Assembly (NCBI RefSeq): GCF_035083965.1
Contig: NC_089732.1
Location: 11,485,424-11,549,423 of the forward strand
Source: Branchiostoma lanceolatum
Taxonomy: Eukaryota > Chordata > Leptocardii > Amphioxiformes > Branchiostomatidae
Direction: 5' to 3'
DNA: 64,000 bases
Below, piece after piece: positions 1 to 60,547 of the stretch (position 1 is its first letter; each line of letters opens with the position of its first letter). Made by a program: the position numbers and the translations under genes. Under the pieces are notes generated by a model that was not told where the DNA came from, searched no databases, and was given only the letters and a program-made list of their open reading frames with translations.

Positions 1-110
1 AATATATATTATGCTTTCGTGAATTGTCTTGGCTGCTTAGAATGAAGGAAAAAAAGAAATCATTATGCAGGAATAGAGTGATGCAACATTTTTCATACTT
101 CACTTTAAAG

Positions 111-5192
<5,082 letters not shown>

Positions 5193-5628
5193 GATCTGAA
5201 ACGGATATAAATCGAAAGCATACTGTTGTACTGTTGTCAACAGAGCCATTTGAAGAAGATATATCAATACATGGTAAAACATGTAGTACAGGAAGCTTAA
5301 AGGGTGATATGTCAACGTTACAGGCATCGAGGAAATCATTTAGAACATTTCAAAATGTCTTATACTTTGTCTGCATACGTAAAATGTAGGCATTACCTTT
5401 GTTGGGTTGTGGACTTCTTACTTATAAACTATTCACATTTCTACAAATACGTATGTATTCTAAACGTACTCTGTTGGGTTTTGTTGTTAGGCAAATGTTT
5501 GCTGAGATTTTCTGACTGTACCATGCAATTGCATTGTGACGTCAATTCTATACCAAGTAGAGTCCGCTTTGCTTCCGCCGATTTACTAGTAGTAGGCCAT
5601 TTTTTCTGTCAATGCAATGTATTATGGG

Positions 5629-5634
5629 AATAAA
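5629..5634 (+). terminator. Candidate poly(A) signal of gene A
   Basis: AATAAA lies about 440 nt after the gene A stop codon and is the first good signal in the 3' flank. No transcript end can be seen from sequence alone. Confidence 0.45.
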
Positions 5635-6003
5635 CCTGGATTATTGTATGATTTGAAAACTGTGTGATTTTTGAGTCAGTCAGTACTGATACTGTACAAA
5701 CTACACCATTAAAATACCCAGAAAACGATCTGCCGGCTATTTTTACGTCTTACGCCAATTGTTTTACATCCGTATAAAAACCTCCGGAGAATAGCTTATG
5801 AGCCTTGACATGCCACAGTATAGAAACTATAAGTATTTGATGCATAAAGCGAGTGGGAAAGCGGTATTCCTGTTATTAGTCGAGTATATCTCGCAATTGC
5901 TCTCCCTGTAAAGCAACAGTTCGTTCTAGTTAATGATTAACCCCTATAGCACCTGCAGTCTTTGATCTTTACCGTATTTGTCTAATGTCGTCATTGGCGG
6001 CCA

Positions 6004-6030
6004 TACTGCGTGACCTCAGGAGGATGTTAC
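6004..6030 (+). promoter_or_regulatory. Conserved upstream block of gene B
   Basis: ACTGC, a 10-nt spacer, then AGGATGTTA, about 140 nt before the gene B ATG. Genes C and D carry the same arrangement before their first exons with AGGAAGTTA, an ETS-like core. Function is inferred only from this sharing. Confidence 0.4.
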
Positions 6031-6170
6031 TACAGTAAAACTTGCCTATGTGTAGGAATCGTGGATTCTAGCTAATGGTGACCATTTTCAGTGGTACGCA
6101 GAGTAGTTGCCTGCTAATACAGAAAACTAGGAGGCCAGTATCATAGTAGAACGTCCTATCTACAACTGAC

Positions 6171-14819
<8,649 letters not shown>

Positions 14820-15771
14820 AGTAACCCAGGAATGAAATGATCCTCAGCAACGTATGATGTAGTTGTCTGTTGAGGACAATGTGACGATGACATACTGATT
14901 GGTAACGATAATTACTATTAAGTGTTACATAAACTTATTTGTGTTCGTGTTTGTGCGTATATCAACGTTCATAGGCTAACGAAAGGGACAAAGCTAGACA
15001 AAATAGTATATTTGTTCACTGTTGCCTTTGTCCTCCTTGTCTATTTCATTCGTATAAAACTATAATAGTCTGCCAACTCCTGATTTTTTTCAAAATACAA
15101 TTCATACAAAATATCAACAAGTAACATGGAAGAAAAGTACAACGGAGATTACTTAACAAATATTACACTGAGCAAGGCCACTGTATATGAAAGAAGAAAC
15201 GAAAAGAGTGTTTCAAAATAGTATTTCTTTACATCATATATTTAAAGATCGTGTTCTAAATCCATGTAGAAGGTAAAAGTAAAGTGATTCAAACGTGATG
15301 GACCGTTGTCTGTGATACCTTTCTTGTGGATAATCTGGTAATAGCTTTCGCTTGATCGTTAGAGTTTCAACTTAAGCGGTTATTTGTAGATAACCGTGAC
15401 GGTGTTTTCTTCCAGCTTCAGAGGGGCAAATGTTGCTTACCATATCAATAACACATAAACCAAACTAGATATCCACGTTTTTATTCCACAACAAAAACAG
15501 CCACAAAACAATCATTTTACTGGACCTGTAAGTCAGATATTCATGGAACATACAATGTAGGTCTAGATTACAGAGAAGGATTTGGCAGTTGGTTCCTTTC
15601 ATTGTGAAACGTGAGTGACAATCAGTTTTGTGAATCACTTTTAATATCAAGAGCAAAATCTTTACTTCCTAATATCAAAGTATAGATTGGTGAAAATGGT
15701 CCTTGAAGAAATTTTACTTTGCTACCAGTTGGAAATCGTCAAGACAGAATTAAAAAAAATTTGCCGCAGAA
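14820..15771. other. 3' flanks of gene B and the NXPE-like gene
   Basis: Convergent 3' region. Holds the presumed 3' UTR of gene B on the + strand and of the NXPE-like gene on the - strand. No ORF or RNA gene can be supported. Confidence 0.6.
15480..15485 (-). terminator. Candidate poly(A) signal of the NXPE-like gene
   Basis: TTTATT on the + strand is AATAAA on the - strand, about 290 nt past the NXPE-like stop codon. Confidence 0.45.
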
Positions 15772-18347
15772 TTACAGAGGACAAACAAAAGAACACATAT
15801 ACTCCAGTTCTTGTATGATGATGTCGTCGGCAGGGTGGATAGCGTCCCGATGCCATTGTTGTGCAATTGTCATTTCCCAGGCATCTACAAAAACAACGTT
15901 TATTCCGTTAAACATCTCTCTCATCAACAAATCCAACTTACGGGCCAGCCAATCTCCCATAAAAAGCTCATTTCCCATACGCGTGTTGGCGGACTTGATG
16001 ACCACGAGGGTCTCAGGACTCCTCTGATGCAGCCGTTGAATCGCAGCTCGGATGGCCTCCATCCTCTCTCTGTAGATGTCTACAGGGTACGAGGTGAAGT
16101 GAGCCCAGAGGGTGATTCCGACCACGTCGTTTGGCCCTCCTTCGATTTCATCGAGGACATTGGCAATGTACTGTAGGTGGAAGGTCCGCGTCCATGCACA
16201 ACGAAGAGGTGGTCCATGGGACCGATATTTCACTGTGATGTTGTCTACTATGTCACGAGCGAGCAGAGGTCCAGTCTGGTGGATGGCGTCCGGAAGTGGA
16301 CTGTCGGTAAGGTTGAGTATCTTAACGAGATGTTCGTACCATTGCCGTATGGTGGAGTCTCCCATGAAATGTAGGGTCTTTCCCCTCAGGCATTTCCTCC
16401 ATTCCGGCTGCTTTGCGAAGTGTCTGTTGTGACAGACTAGTGAGTTCCAGACGCCTCGATCATAGAATCCGGATATCTGTGGTGTCGGAAGTCCCGGAAT
16501 GCACCGCGTGCGATTGACCAAAGTGTCCAACCCTGTTGGCAAGCAATATTGCATAGGGTTATGCTTACTATTCAGTGATATTACATTCTCTTTGTGGAAC
16601 TATTCTCAATCCCTATTTCTGTACTTCTGTACTATATTCTGTCGACAGCATATACACTTCATACACCCGGGTTTGACTAGCGATGAACACAATTGTACAG
16701 TTTTAATAACGTACTTTAAAACCCAATTCTATTCTAAATCAGAATATAAACATAAAAGAACACAACATTTTAGGGATTATCTTTGTCTCAATAGCTCAAT
16801 CAATACGGTTAATTTTACGTCTTACCCCTGTAGACTTTGATCTTGGGGGGAAATCCAGATATGTACTTCTTCACTCCATTTAATCCACTGTAAGAGACGT
16901 GCACCGTAGTGAAAAGCAAAATATTAAAAGTAAAACAGAAAAAAAGAGAAATTAGACAAGAGCGACACGATATCTAGCGAGCGACTTAGAATTCTGTTAG
17001 TGATTTAGAAAATATGAATATGGGTTTGTTGAGATAAAATCGGGCTGTTCTTAAAATTCTGTGTTGGATTTGGGCTACATGCGTACCCTTGGAGATGACA
17101 TAATATCGTCTACACAAAAGTATAACAAGACACAATAAAGGAGTGTGTAAGTGTCCTTACCGGCCAAACATTTTTTCTTCTCCGTCTTTAAGAAGCTTGA
17201 CATTCCTTGGAAGAAATCCGTGGTGCCCTGATATAGTACAAGGAATGTTGGGGCCTTTCTCACAGTACCACCTCACTCCTGCATGCGGGTCGGAGTAGTT
17301 ACAAACCGGGATGGTGGTGTTGAAGATGGCCGGGTCTACGTTACATCTGGTGTCGATTTTAGCCTTACCGATAAGGTAACGTTTCACAAACATAATCTTG
17401 TCGACAGGATGTTCCCTAACGGTTCTTTCTATGACGTCTATAGCCTGACGTGGATGGACAAGTCGGACTATTATGTTCACCTGTCCTGCCCACAACAACC
17501 GGAAGGTGGCCGTGTACGTGCCGTTCTGATGGTCCGTGATGATTCCGACGGCACCGGATCTAGTTCCTAGATCACAAATGGTCGCCCGGAAGTAATCACC
17601 TACATTTGTGATTACATTTCCTTGTTTGTCTTTTGCCGAGATAACAACTCGTAACGTGTCACCGACCTTGTAGTTTCCACTAGAATGAGACTGCAAGTAA
17701 AACTTCAGTTGATCTACATAAATATCCGTGTAAGGTTGTATGGGTCTGGCATGGATCCGGAATGCAGGAGGATTTGGTACGGTTTTCCACATTCTTTCCT
17801 GTAAAAGACAAAAATTTGTAATTTTCCAACGCAAGGGTGGGGACTGCGTAATGTGATATTAATCTATCATACTAACTGTCATCATACTCACTGCAGCAGA
17901 TTATGTCTACAGAGGCGAGGTTTATTTGTATGTTTCTGAGCTTGCTATTAGCATATTTGGTATGTAGTTGCTGATACCGTTAAATGCACGCCTTATAAAC
18001 TAGAAAGGAATGAATTTTGGCCCGCAGAACAACATTTTGTTTCCTTGTAATCTTGATATCAATATACCAATGATGTCTCTTGCTGTGGGTAGCTCTTGGC
18101 CCGAGAAAAGACAACAACGAGTGAATATCTATGAGCGGCTTTCTTTAAGAGTGCAGCTGTGGTGTTGAGATTGTGAACAGGAGAAATAGCATTTATCTTT
18201 CATCATATTCACAACAACCCGTATGATGTAAACAGCATAGCATACCTGAACGCTGTACAGCACCAAACTCCCAACAACCAGCACCATGATAGCGAAGAAA
18301 CAGCATTCTGGTGCGGTCATTGCCCGTTCCGTCTGTCGACTCGCCAT
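15772..18347 (-). CDS. NXPE-family protein (neurexophilin/PC-esterase-like), complete
   Basis: Four exons on the - strand in transcription order: 18347-18246, 17798-17161, 16887-16826, 16532-15772 (stop TAA). They sum to 1563 nt, 520 aa, with all phases consistent. The N-terminus has a signal anchor of about 18 hydrophobic residues (FFAIMVLVVGSLVLYSV). The second exon (residues 35-247) is the immunoglobulin-like/neurexophilin-like part, with GNYKVGDTLRVVISAKD and YTATFRLLWAGQV. The last exon is the PC-esterase part, with the GDS motif (Ser327 in FMGDSTIRQW) and DxxH near the end (DAIHP, residues 497-501), so the catalytic triad elements of this fold are present. Expected in the secretory pathway or secreted; substrate unknown. 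ATG 18347 is the first methionine giving a sensible signal anchor; the upstream reading frame is open but lacks similarity. Confidence 0.87.
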
Positions 18348-19946
18348 GCCCTTCAAGGCATGTTTAAAGATAATGACTATTCGGTATCTGACACAAGATC
18401 GTATTTTCTTCACTTCTATATAAACCAGAGCGTTCCAGCTAGCATTTAAATTGACGTGGCAGGCGTTCTTGTCAAGCCAGTAGGCTACCCTTTCAATGCA
18501 AGACAGTGGTCTATGATATGTAAACACAGTGTTAACATTGGCTCTCTATAGACAGTAAAGCCCAGAGTTTAGAGAACATCGAGGTTTCATGGCAGCACTA
18601 TGTAGTGCTAGTAAAAGGTACCACGAATAATGATACTGTTCAGAATACTGCACATCGCGCTTCGCAGTAGAAAGTTTAACTTTTTTCGACTCAAGAAAAT
18701 AAACTCACCGAAGTTTGACAAGACCTCCGCGATATAACAGATTCAGTTGTATAGGATACGGTACTGTTCCCGACTTCTAACTACCTTTGACCCCTTGTTC
18801 AAATTATACCTCTGTAAGGTCATGTGAACTTATATACCAGTGCTAATTATAGACACAGAAATATGATAACGAGCGAGTGTCCTTTAAAGGGTCTTTATTA
18901 GCGTTCACTGGGACAAATTGGCTATTTGAATGATATCTTGTATGTGTAAAACGTTGCGTAGTTTTGCAATCTATTAACGAATTATTGGTTGATTGATTCA
19001 TTAAAAGATCATTTGATTAATTGATTAAGTGACTAAATGAAAAATTCATCTATCAATTGATTGATTGATTGAATACATTTATTGTATATTTTAGCCACGT
19101 GCGTACATATAGGTCACAAGAAAAATGTTTGCGAACATACACATACGTATAGAATACAAATGAACGAGTAATAAAAACTTCAAGTACACTACATGTATAT
19201 ATTGACATAGGACAAGTAAAGCAACCCGTCTGTGGGAAAGAGAACATATTGTACAAACGATGTTATACCATATCAATACACAACAGGAAGGACTACTGTG
19301 TTACCCCACCCTGAATATGTCGGTTGTCAGTTGAACGCATTTCGACATGTACGTAATGAAATAGCACCAGTATAAAAACGGTTGAAAGCTTTTCAGCTGC
19401 ATACCATGCTAGGATATTCAAACATATACGTCACTAAGAAAGAGAGGACTTTAAAGTGGTGTGACTATATGATATCGTATTAATCACCCATTTTCCTTTG
19501 GTCCAGGCCATACAGTGCTCCCTGGACGATGTCGTTTATGAGTTGCTTATAGTAGCCGACAATGGTTTATGACACCATACCAAGACTCAGGGCGGGTCAT
19601 CCAAAATGTATTCATCGATTAGGATGTTAACCAGCCTGGTACATGTTGTCTTTGTGGCTCCCTTGATAGCATTTGGTTCTATCACAGGAGCCCTGTATTC
19701 CTTTCTTTCCTTTTTCATATAGCCCGCCCGCTCCATATACGGAGCTCATTGGGTTTTGTTTATGTCAAAAGGGTGTTTGTGTTAATGTTTGACAAAGTTC
19801 ACGTCGTCACTGTTTGCTCGGAGTCGCTACGCACGCGCACTGCATGGATCACAGTAGGAAGTTACACCGAGGTTAGCGGAACAGAACAACAAAACTTCTT
19901 GCATGTCTTGCTGTGGATAAATGTTATGTGAGATCCTGAAATTATC
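18348..19946. other. Divergent intergenic region between the NXPE-like gene and gene C
   Basis: About 1.6 kb between two head-to-head starts. Contains an ATTGATTG-type simple repeat near 18980-19070 and the gene C promoter-like block near 19839. No coding exon seen. Confidence 0.6.
19809..19865 (+). promoter_or_regulatory. Conserved upstream block of gene C (shared with gene D)
   Basis: CTGTTTGCT, then GCACGCGCACTGC, then AGTAGGAAGTTA, about 80-140 nt before the ATG. It aligns with 38211-38268 before gene D. The GC-rich part resembles an NRF1-type palindrome and the 3' part an ETS core (GGAAGT); these names are motif resemblances only. Confidence 0.45.
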
Positions 19947-35567
<15,621 letters not shown>

Positions 35568-36492
35568 AACTTCAACAGAGCACCGCCACGTCCGCTGTGG
35601 TACTTGGACCGAGAGGGCAATGACACCCGAGGTTACGGCTCGCAAATAACATCATAACATAGACGTTAGAACAAATATTAACAGTTTTTTTAATGTTGTG
35701 ATTAGTTCCTTACTTGGTATCAGCCTGTAGACAGTTTTTTGTGTGTGTGTCAAAGTGTACGGAATGAGGTTCTAGGGCACTCTTCATAAACAAAAGGCAA
35801 TCAACGTTCATAGGAGTGAAATAGAATTTAAGTAGGAATCTACGAAACGATGGATATATGCTGCATGATTACATTCTGTGTTCTTTCTTTTACTTTCTTT
35901 ATTTGTTTATATCGATATGGCAGAATTACACATAATTCATGCAATATGTTGCTTGTTTTTTGTAACAAGCTTATTTCTTTGAAATGTTGTACTAATATTC
36001 ACCTGTTAGGATAGGGCTTTGAAATCTGTGCGGCAGCTTACGTTCATTTTGCTATATCAACAAAGACTTGAGAAATGTTTATTGATAAACTGATGAGATT
36101 TGCGCATATTTTGTTAACCACACCTTTTGTTAGAGGGCACTTGCAAAATCTGCATGATTCCATAACCTACCTACAATTCACAATAAGGTTTAAGACACTG
36201 AGTGACGTATACTTTATCATGAAAACCTAGAGATTGTACTAAATTCACGTCAACATAACCTGCAGTAAATTTCTCCTTAGTTGCCACAAAAGGACATATA
36301 TCTAAAATAAAGGATTAAACACCTGAAAAGTTGCTGAGTGGTCCATTGCCACATTGTAAGGTCACCCAAGGTGAGGGGCTAAATATGTATAGGAATCTGT
36401 TAGCTCTGAACTTAAGTACTTTATTTCTTTGATTTAAGGTCAATAAATCTGTGTTTTATTGGCAAGGCAAACACTGGAGGTGTATTTAATAT

Positions 36493-37985
36493 ACTCGTAA
36501 TGTTTGTCGAGTGGGAAAGTGCTTATTTCGCTTGGGTTTAATGACCTTAAGCAACAGAACCTCATGGCGTTTTACAGAGACGTATACATGACACAAAACA
36601 TCCTTTTATAAATTTAAACCATTCATTGTGGAGAAATTGATCTATATGTGTTTTTAAAACATTGTTACAAAAAATTAAGCATAATCCAGTTGACAAATCG
36701 AGGAGACTTGTTTCTTCGACAGAACATTATATTGGAGCTACTAAGAACTTAAATGACCCTTGTGCGCTTGTGGTGACGTGTTTTTTGTAAGCTCTGATAA
36801 CGGGCCGTAACGCTGTTTGCCATCGGTTGTTTGTCGTCCGAAAAGTCATTTATTTGTAACACTACGTGTTTCACCCCAAAGGCTCGTTAGCTGTTCATAC
36901 CCATATTCACCGCAACTATAGTTGGTATACAATACCATCGTATGAACTTTTTAAAAAGAATTAGACAGATTTAAGCTAGTAAAATACAACTGGGGTTATT
37001 GCATGGGCATAATAAACTTTAAAGGCATTATTAGGTCCTCAAAGGGAGACAGAGTTCATCATGAGACGCCATCAACCGTGCACCTGTCTGGGCGACAATG
37101 TCGTGCTAGGTGAAGATATTAACCTTAGCGCAAACAGCTGATGTGGCGACGGCAAACAACTCTAAACGACCCGCGCCTTTCAGGGGGGTGGTGGTGCAAA
37201 TACACATACGAATTCTTTTTCGTTGTACTCGTAATGTTTGTCGAGTGGGAACGTTCTTGTTTTACATGCCTTAATTAGATATCATGCAACATAACCTCAT
37301 GACGTTTTTCAGAGACATGTACATGACAGAAAAAGTTATTTTATAAAGCCAAATTATTCATTTTGGAATTGATCTATTTGCATTTTCAAAACATCGGTCC
37401 AGGGCCTTCACAAAATAAAAGCAAATCCAGTTGACAAAACATGCATGTGTACCGTGGAGAGCATGCCACTTCAACTCTGCACATGAGACTTGTCTATCTA
37501 CTGCAGACCATTATATTGGAGTTATTAAGAACTTACATGGCCCTTGTGCTCTTGTGGTGACTGGTTTTTGTAAGCTCTGATTGGTTATAACGGGGCGTAA
37601 CGCTGTCTGCCATTGGTTGTTTGTCTTTTTAACGCTGCAATTGTACAGCCCCAAAAGGCCTATTAACTGGTCATTAAGCCAGATTTCCCGCAACTATACT
37701 TGTTGTCCAAAAATTCCATTGTATGAAATGAAAAAAAAACTAAGAGTGATTTAAGTTATGTATATCAAAATGACCTTAAAAGGCATCATTAGTTCCACAA
37801 GGGGGGTATAATTCATTATGAGACGTCAATTGTGCACCTGTCAGGACGACAATGTTGTGCTAGGTAAAGTAAAACGTTAGTGCAAACATCTGGTGAAACA
37901 CGCCATGGCAGACAGCACATTAGTCACGTATTTAGATGACTTAACGATCCGTACCTTTCGAGGGGAGGGGCGAATACTGGTATTT
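36493..37985. repeat. Diverged ~735-bp tandem duplication upstream of gene D
   Basis: Copy 1 starts at about 36493 and copy 2 at about 37228, both with ACTCGTAATGTTTGTCGAGT. Matching landmarks follow in order: GAACATTATATTGGAG / GACCATTATATTGGAG, TTTTGTAAGCTCTGAT, GCCAT(C/T)GGTTGTTTGTC, GTGCACCTGTC and GACAATG(T)(C/T)GTGCTAGGT. Copies differ by many substitutions and indels. No ORF is conserved between them. Confidence 0.8.
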
Positions 37986-38210
37986 TTCATGGTTCTTTCT
38001 GTTACCTATATTACTAGTAGTTTGTATAGACTTGGTAGGCGATCTGGAGAACTTCACATGTTATTGTTTAACTAATATGTTCATTAATGTATCAGTAATT
38101 TAGATATGTATCATTCATGGAGATAATTGTATTAGTACGGGCATATGTGTGTCAAAGGTCACTTAGTTATTGCTGGTGTTTGGGTTAATGTTTTACTTAG
38201 GTTCAGGGCA

Positions 38211-38268
38211 GTATTGTTTGCTGTTTCGCCGCGCAGGCGCACTGCACAAACTACAGGAGGAAGTTAGG
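38211..38268 (+). promoter_or_regulatory. Conserved upstream block of gene D (shared with gene C)
   Basis: TATTGTTTGCT, then GCGCAGGCGCACTGC, then AGGAGGAAGTTA, about 105-160 nt before the ATG. It aligns with 19809-19865 before gene C. A GGTTAATGTTTT string about 30 nt further upstream also matches (TGTTAATGTTT near 19777). Confidence 0.45.
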
Positions 38269-38369
38269 ACAGAAAAATAGTTGCACGGTACAACACATTC
38301 TTTGCCACATATCAAGTTAATTTTGGCAACTTACCGAGGGCTGATGTGATGTAATCCCCTAACATCAAG

Positions 38370-58815
<20,446 letters not shown>

Positions 58816-59470
58816 AGAGGCACCTATGTGGCACCTGGCAAATTTTGGGAAGACTCGAACGTCAGACAAGAACAGATCATAGGTCCAATACCTACTCACA
58901 ACTGTGTACCGTAATGATATGACACTATGATAACATGCCGTAAGCGCTGATAGTTTATTATAAGCTATTACTTAGCACTGGTAATTATATGCTATAAGCA
59001 TTCATAATTTCACAGCTTCAATAGATGCAAAATATACTTTATTTTCATCAACAATTTCTCGTTTTAACCTTCAAGGTTTTAATGTAACAAGACCATTTTA
59101 ACCCAGAATTATCCACAATAATCAAGGTTGTGTGTTTGACAAAGTCACGATACAGTTTTGATCTGAAATGCACATCTGATGTTTTTCCAGAAGTTTCATG
59201 TGGTTTTACAGTGTGTACTATGAAGAAATGAGCAAATGTGGAGATGAAATTTGATTTAAGAAATTTAAGTCTCGAATTGATATTCCATAAGAATTCATAA
59301 GATGATTGAAGTGCAATAATCGTTATTACCACGTCCAGATAATATGAATCTGAGATAGAATGTATAGAAAGCACAAATGTATTCAATACATTGCTGCGAA
59401 TAATAATTATCTAGAATGTATATAGATTTGATGACGATATAATCGAAATTTTATGGTGATGAGGTAGAGA

Positions 59471-59476
59471 AATAAA
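59471..59476 (+). terminator. Candidate poly(A) signal of gene D
   Basis: AATAAA about 655 nt after the stop. Another AATAAA is at 59689. Neither is backed by transcript evidence. Confidence 0.35.
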
Positions 59477-60541
59477 TCAAAATATTTTCAGAACGTCATA
59501 CGGAAATTATGTAATTACATTGTCTACATTGAGCTAAATGATACTTCTTAAGAATAGCTGCACTTAACACCATATCTTATTATGAGCAAAGCTGTTTTGA
59601 TACTTGAAAAATGTCAATGGCCAAGAGAGCAACATAGCCTGCCGATGTTAGTCTGATTTTTTTTATTGCTGTGCACTTCACAAAACGGAATAAACTGCTT
59701 TGATCAGATATAGTGTCTGATTGTTGAACTCTTTCTACCCACTGGAAGAAGTTAAGGTAAAAAGTTCTCATTTGATTATATAAGTTGATAATCATTAGAT
59801 ATTTTAGTGATTTCATGTTTTCTGCTAGCATGCAGTTTTGTAACAAGGCACAGGGGTTGGGTCCTAAAGTAAGTGGTGCATGCTAGCTACCATGAGGCAG
59901 CTCCCCTCGGTCAGGGTTGCCCTCCTCTGGCTAATTTTGCCCAGTTCTCGTTTCTCGGGACATTTTCGGCTAATACAACACCAGAACTCCTCGGACATGC
60001 CCCCTTCCTCCGATCCCTAGCGTCTTCAAAAACTCATCATAGACATAAATTATCACACCGGTTTTTGTCTGTCTAAGTTCTTCATTTGCACCTAAAAGAG
60101 GAACTTAGATTTAGATTGTACAAGGAAGATCTCAGCTCCTCCTTGAATTGTGCGCTTACCGGGTACCGTATACACATTACGTTCTACCGACGTGCTGACA
60201 CAATCCCCCGACAGATGTAGCAAACGTCATACTGCAATACTTCAACTAGCCGCAAGGCATCTCATTTGAACCATGCAAACTGCAATTTCGTTTTAAATGG
60301 TAATTGGACAGGCACTGGCGAATAAAACAATACGCAATTGCAATGTATCTTACATTCTTCTGCACAATTTGTGGCACTACAGTACACTATACACTAGTCT
60401 AGTACGTACTGGAGGAACATGTATCAAACTGTTATCAAACCTTGCAAGACTTTGTCTACACTAATGTAATCTGAGGATAAAGAAAAAACACAAACATCAA
60501 TTCAACGACAAAGAGACTCGAAATGACAAATCTAGATGACT

Positions 60542-60547
60542 TTTATT
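60542..60547 (-). terminator. Possible poly(A) signal of a - strand gene beyond the window
   Basis: TTTATT on +, AATAAA on -. The sequence to its right has the AT-rich, codeless texture of a vertebrate-like 3' UTR. Weak evidence. Confidence 0.2.

Larger units (their letters stand above)
5193..6170 (+). other. Gene A 3' UTR, intergenic DNA and gene B 5' flank
   Basis: Contains the gene A 3' UTR up to about 5650 and then the presumed promoter of gene B. Small ORFs here show no domain signature. I see no RNA gene. Confidence 0.6.
35568..38369. other. Gene C 3' flank and gene D upstream region
   Basis: No coding exon seen. AATAAA hexamers at 36306 and 36442 could end gene C. The rest contains a ~735-bp diverged tandem duplication (36493-37985) and the gene D promoter-like block near 38211. 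Confidence 0.6.

Noticed and set aside
15811-16432. Open frames on the + strand over 15811-16432
   Set aside because: Antisense shadows of the NXPE-like last exon.
17283-17570. + strand 95-codon open frame
   Set aside because: Antisense of the NXPE neurexophilin-like exon; no domain of its own.
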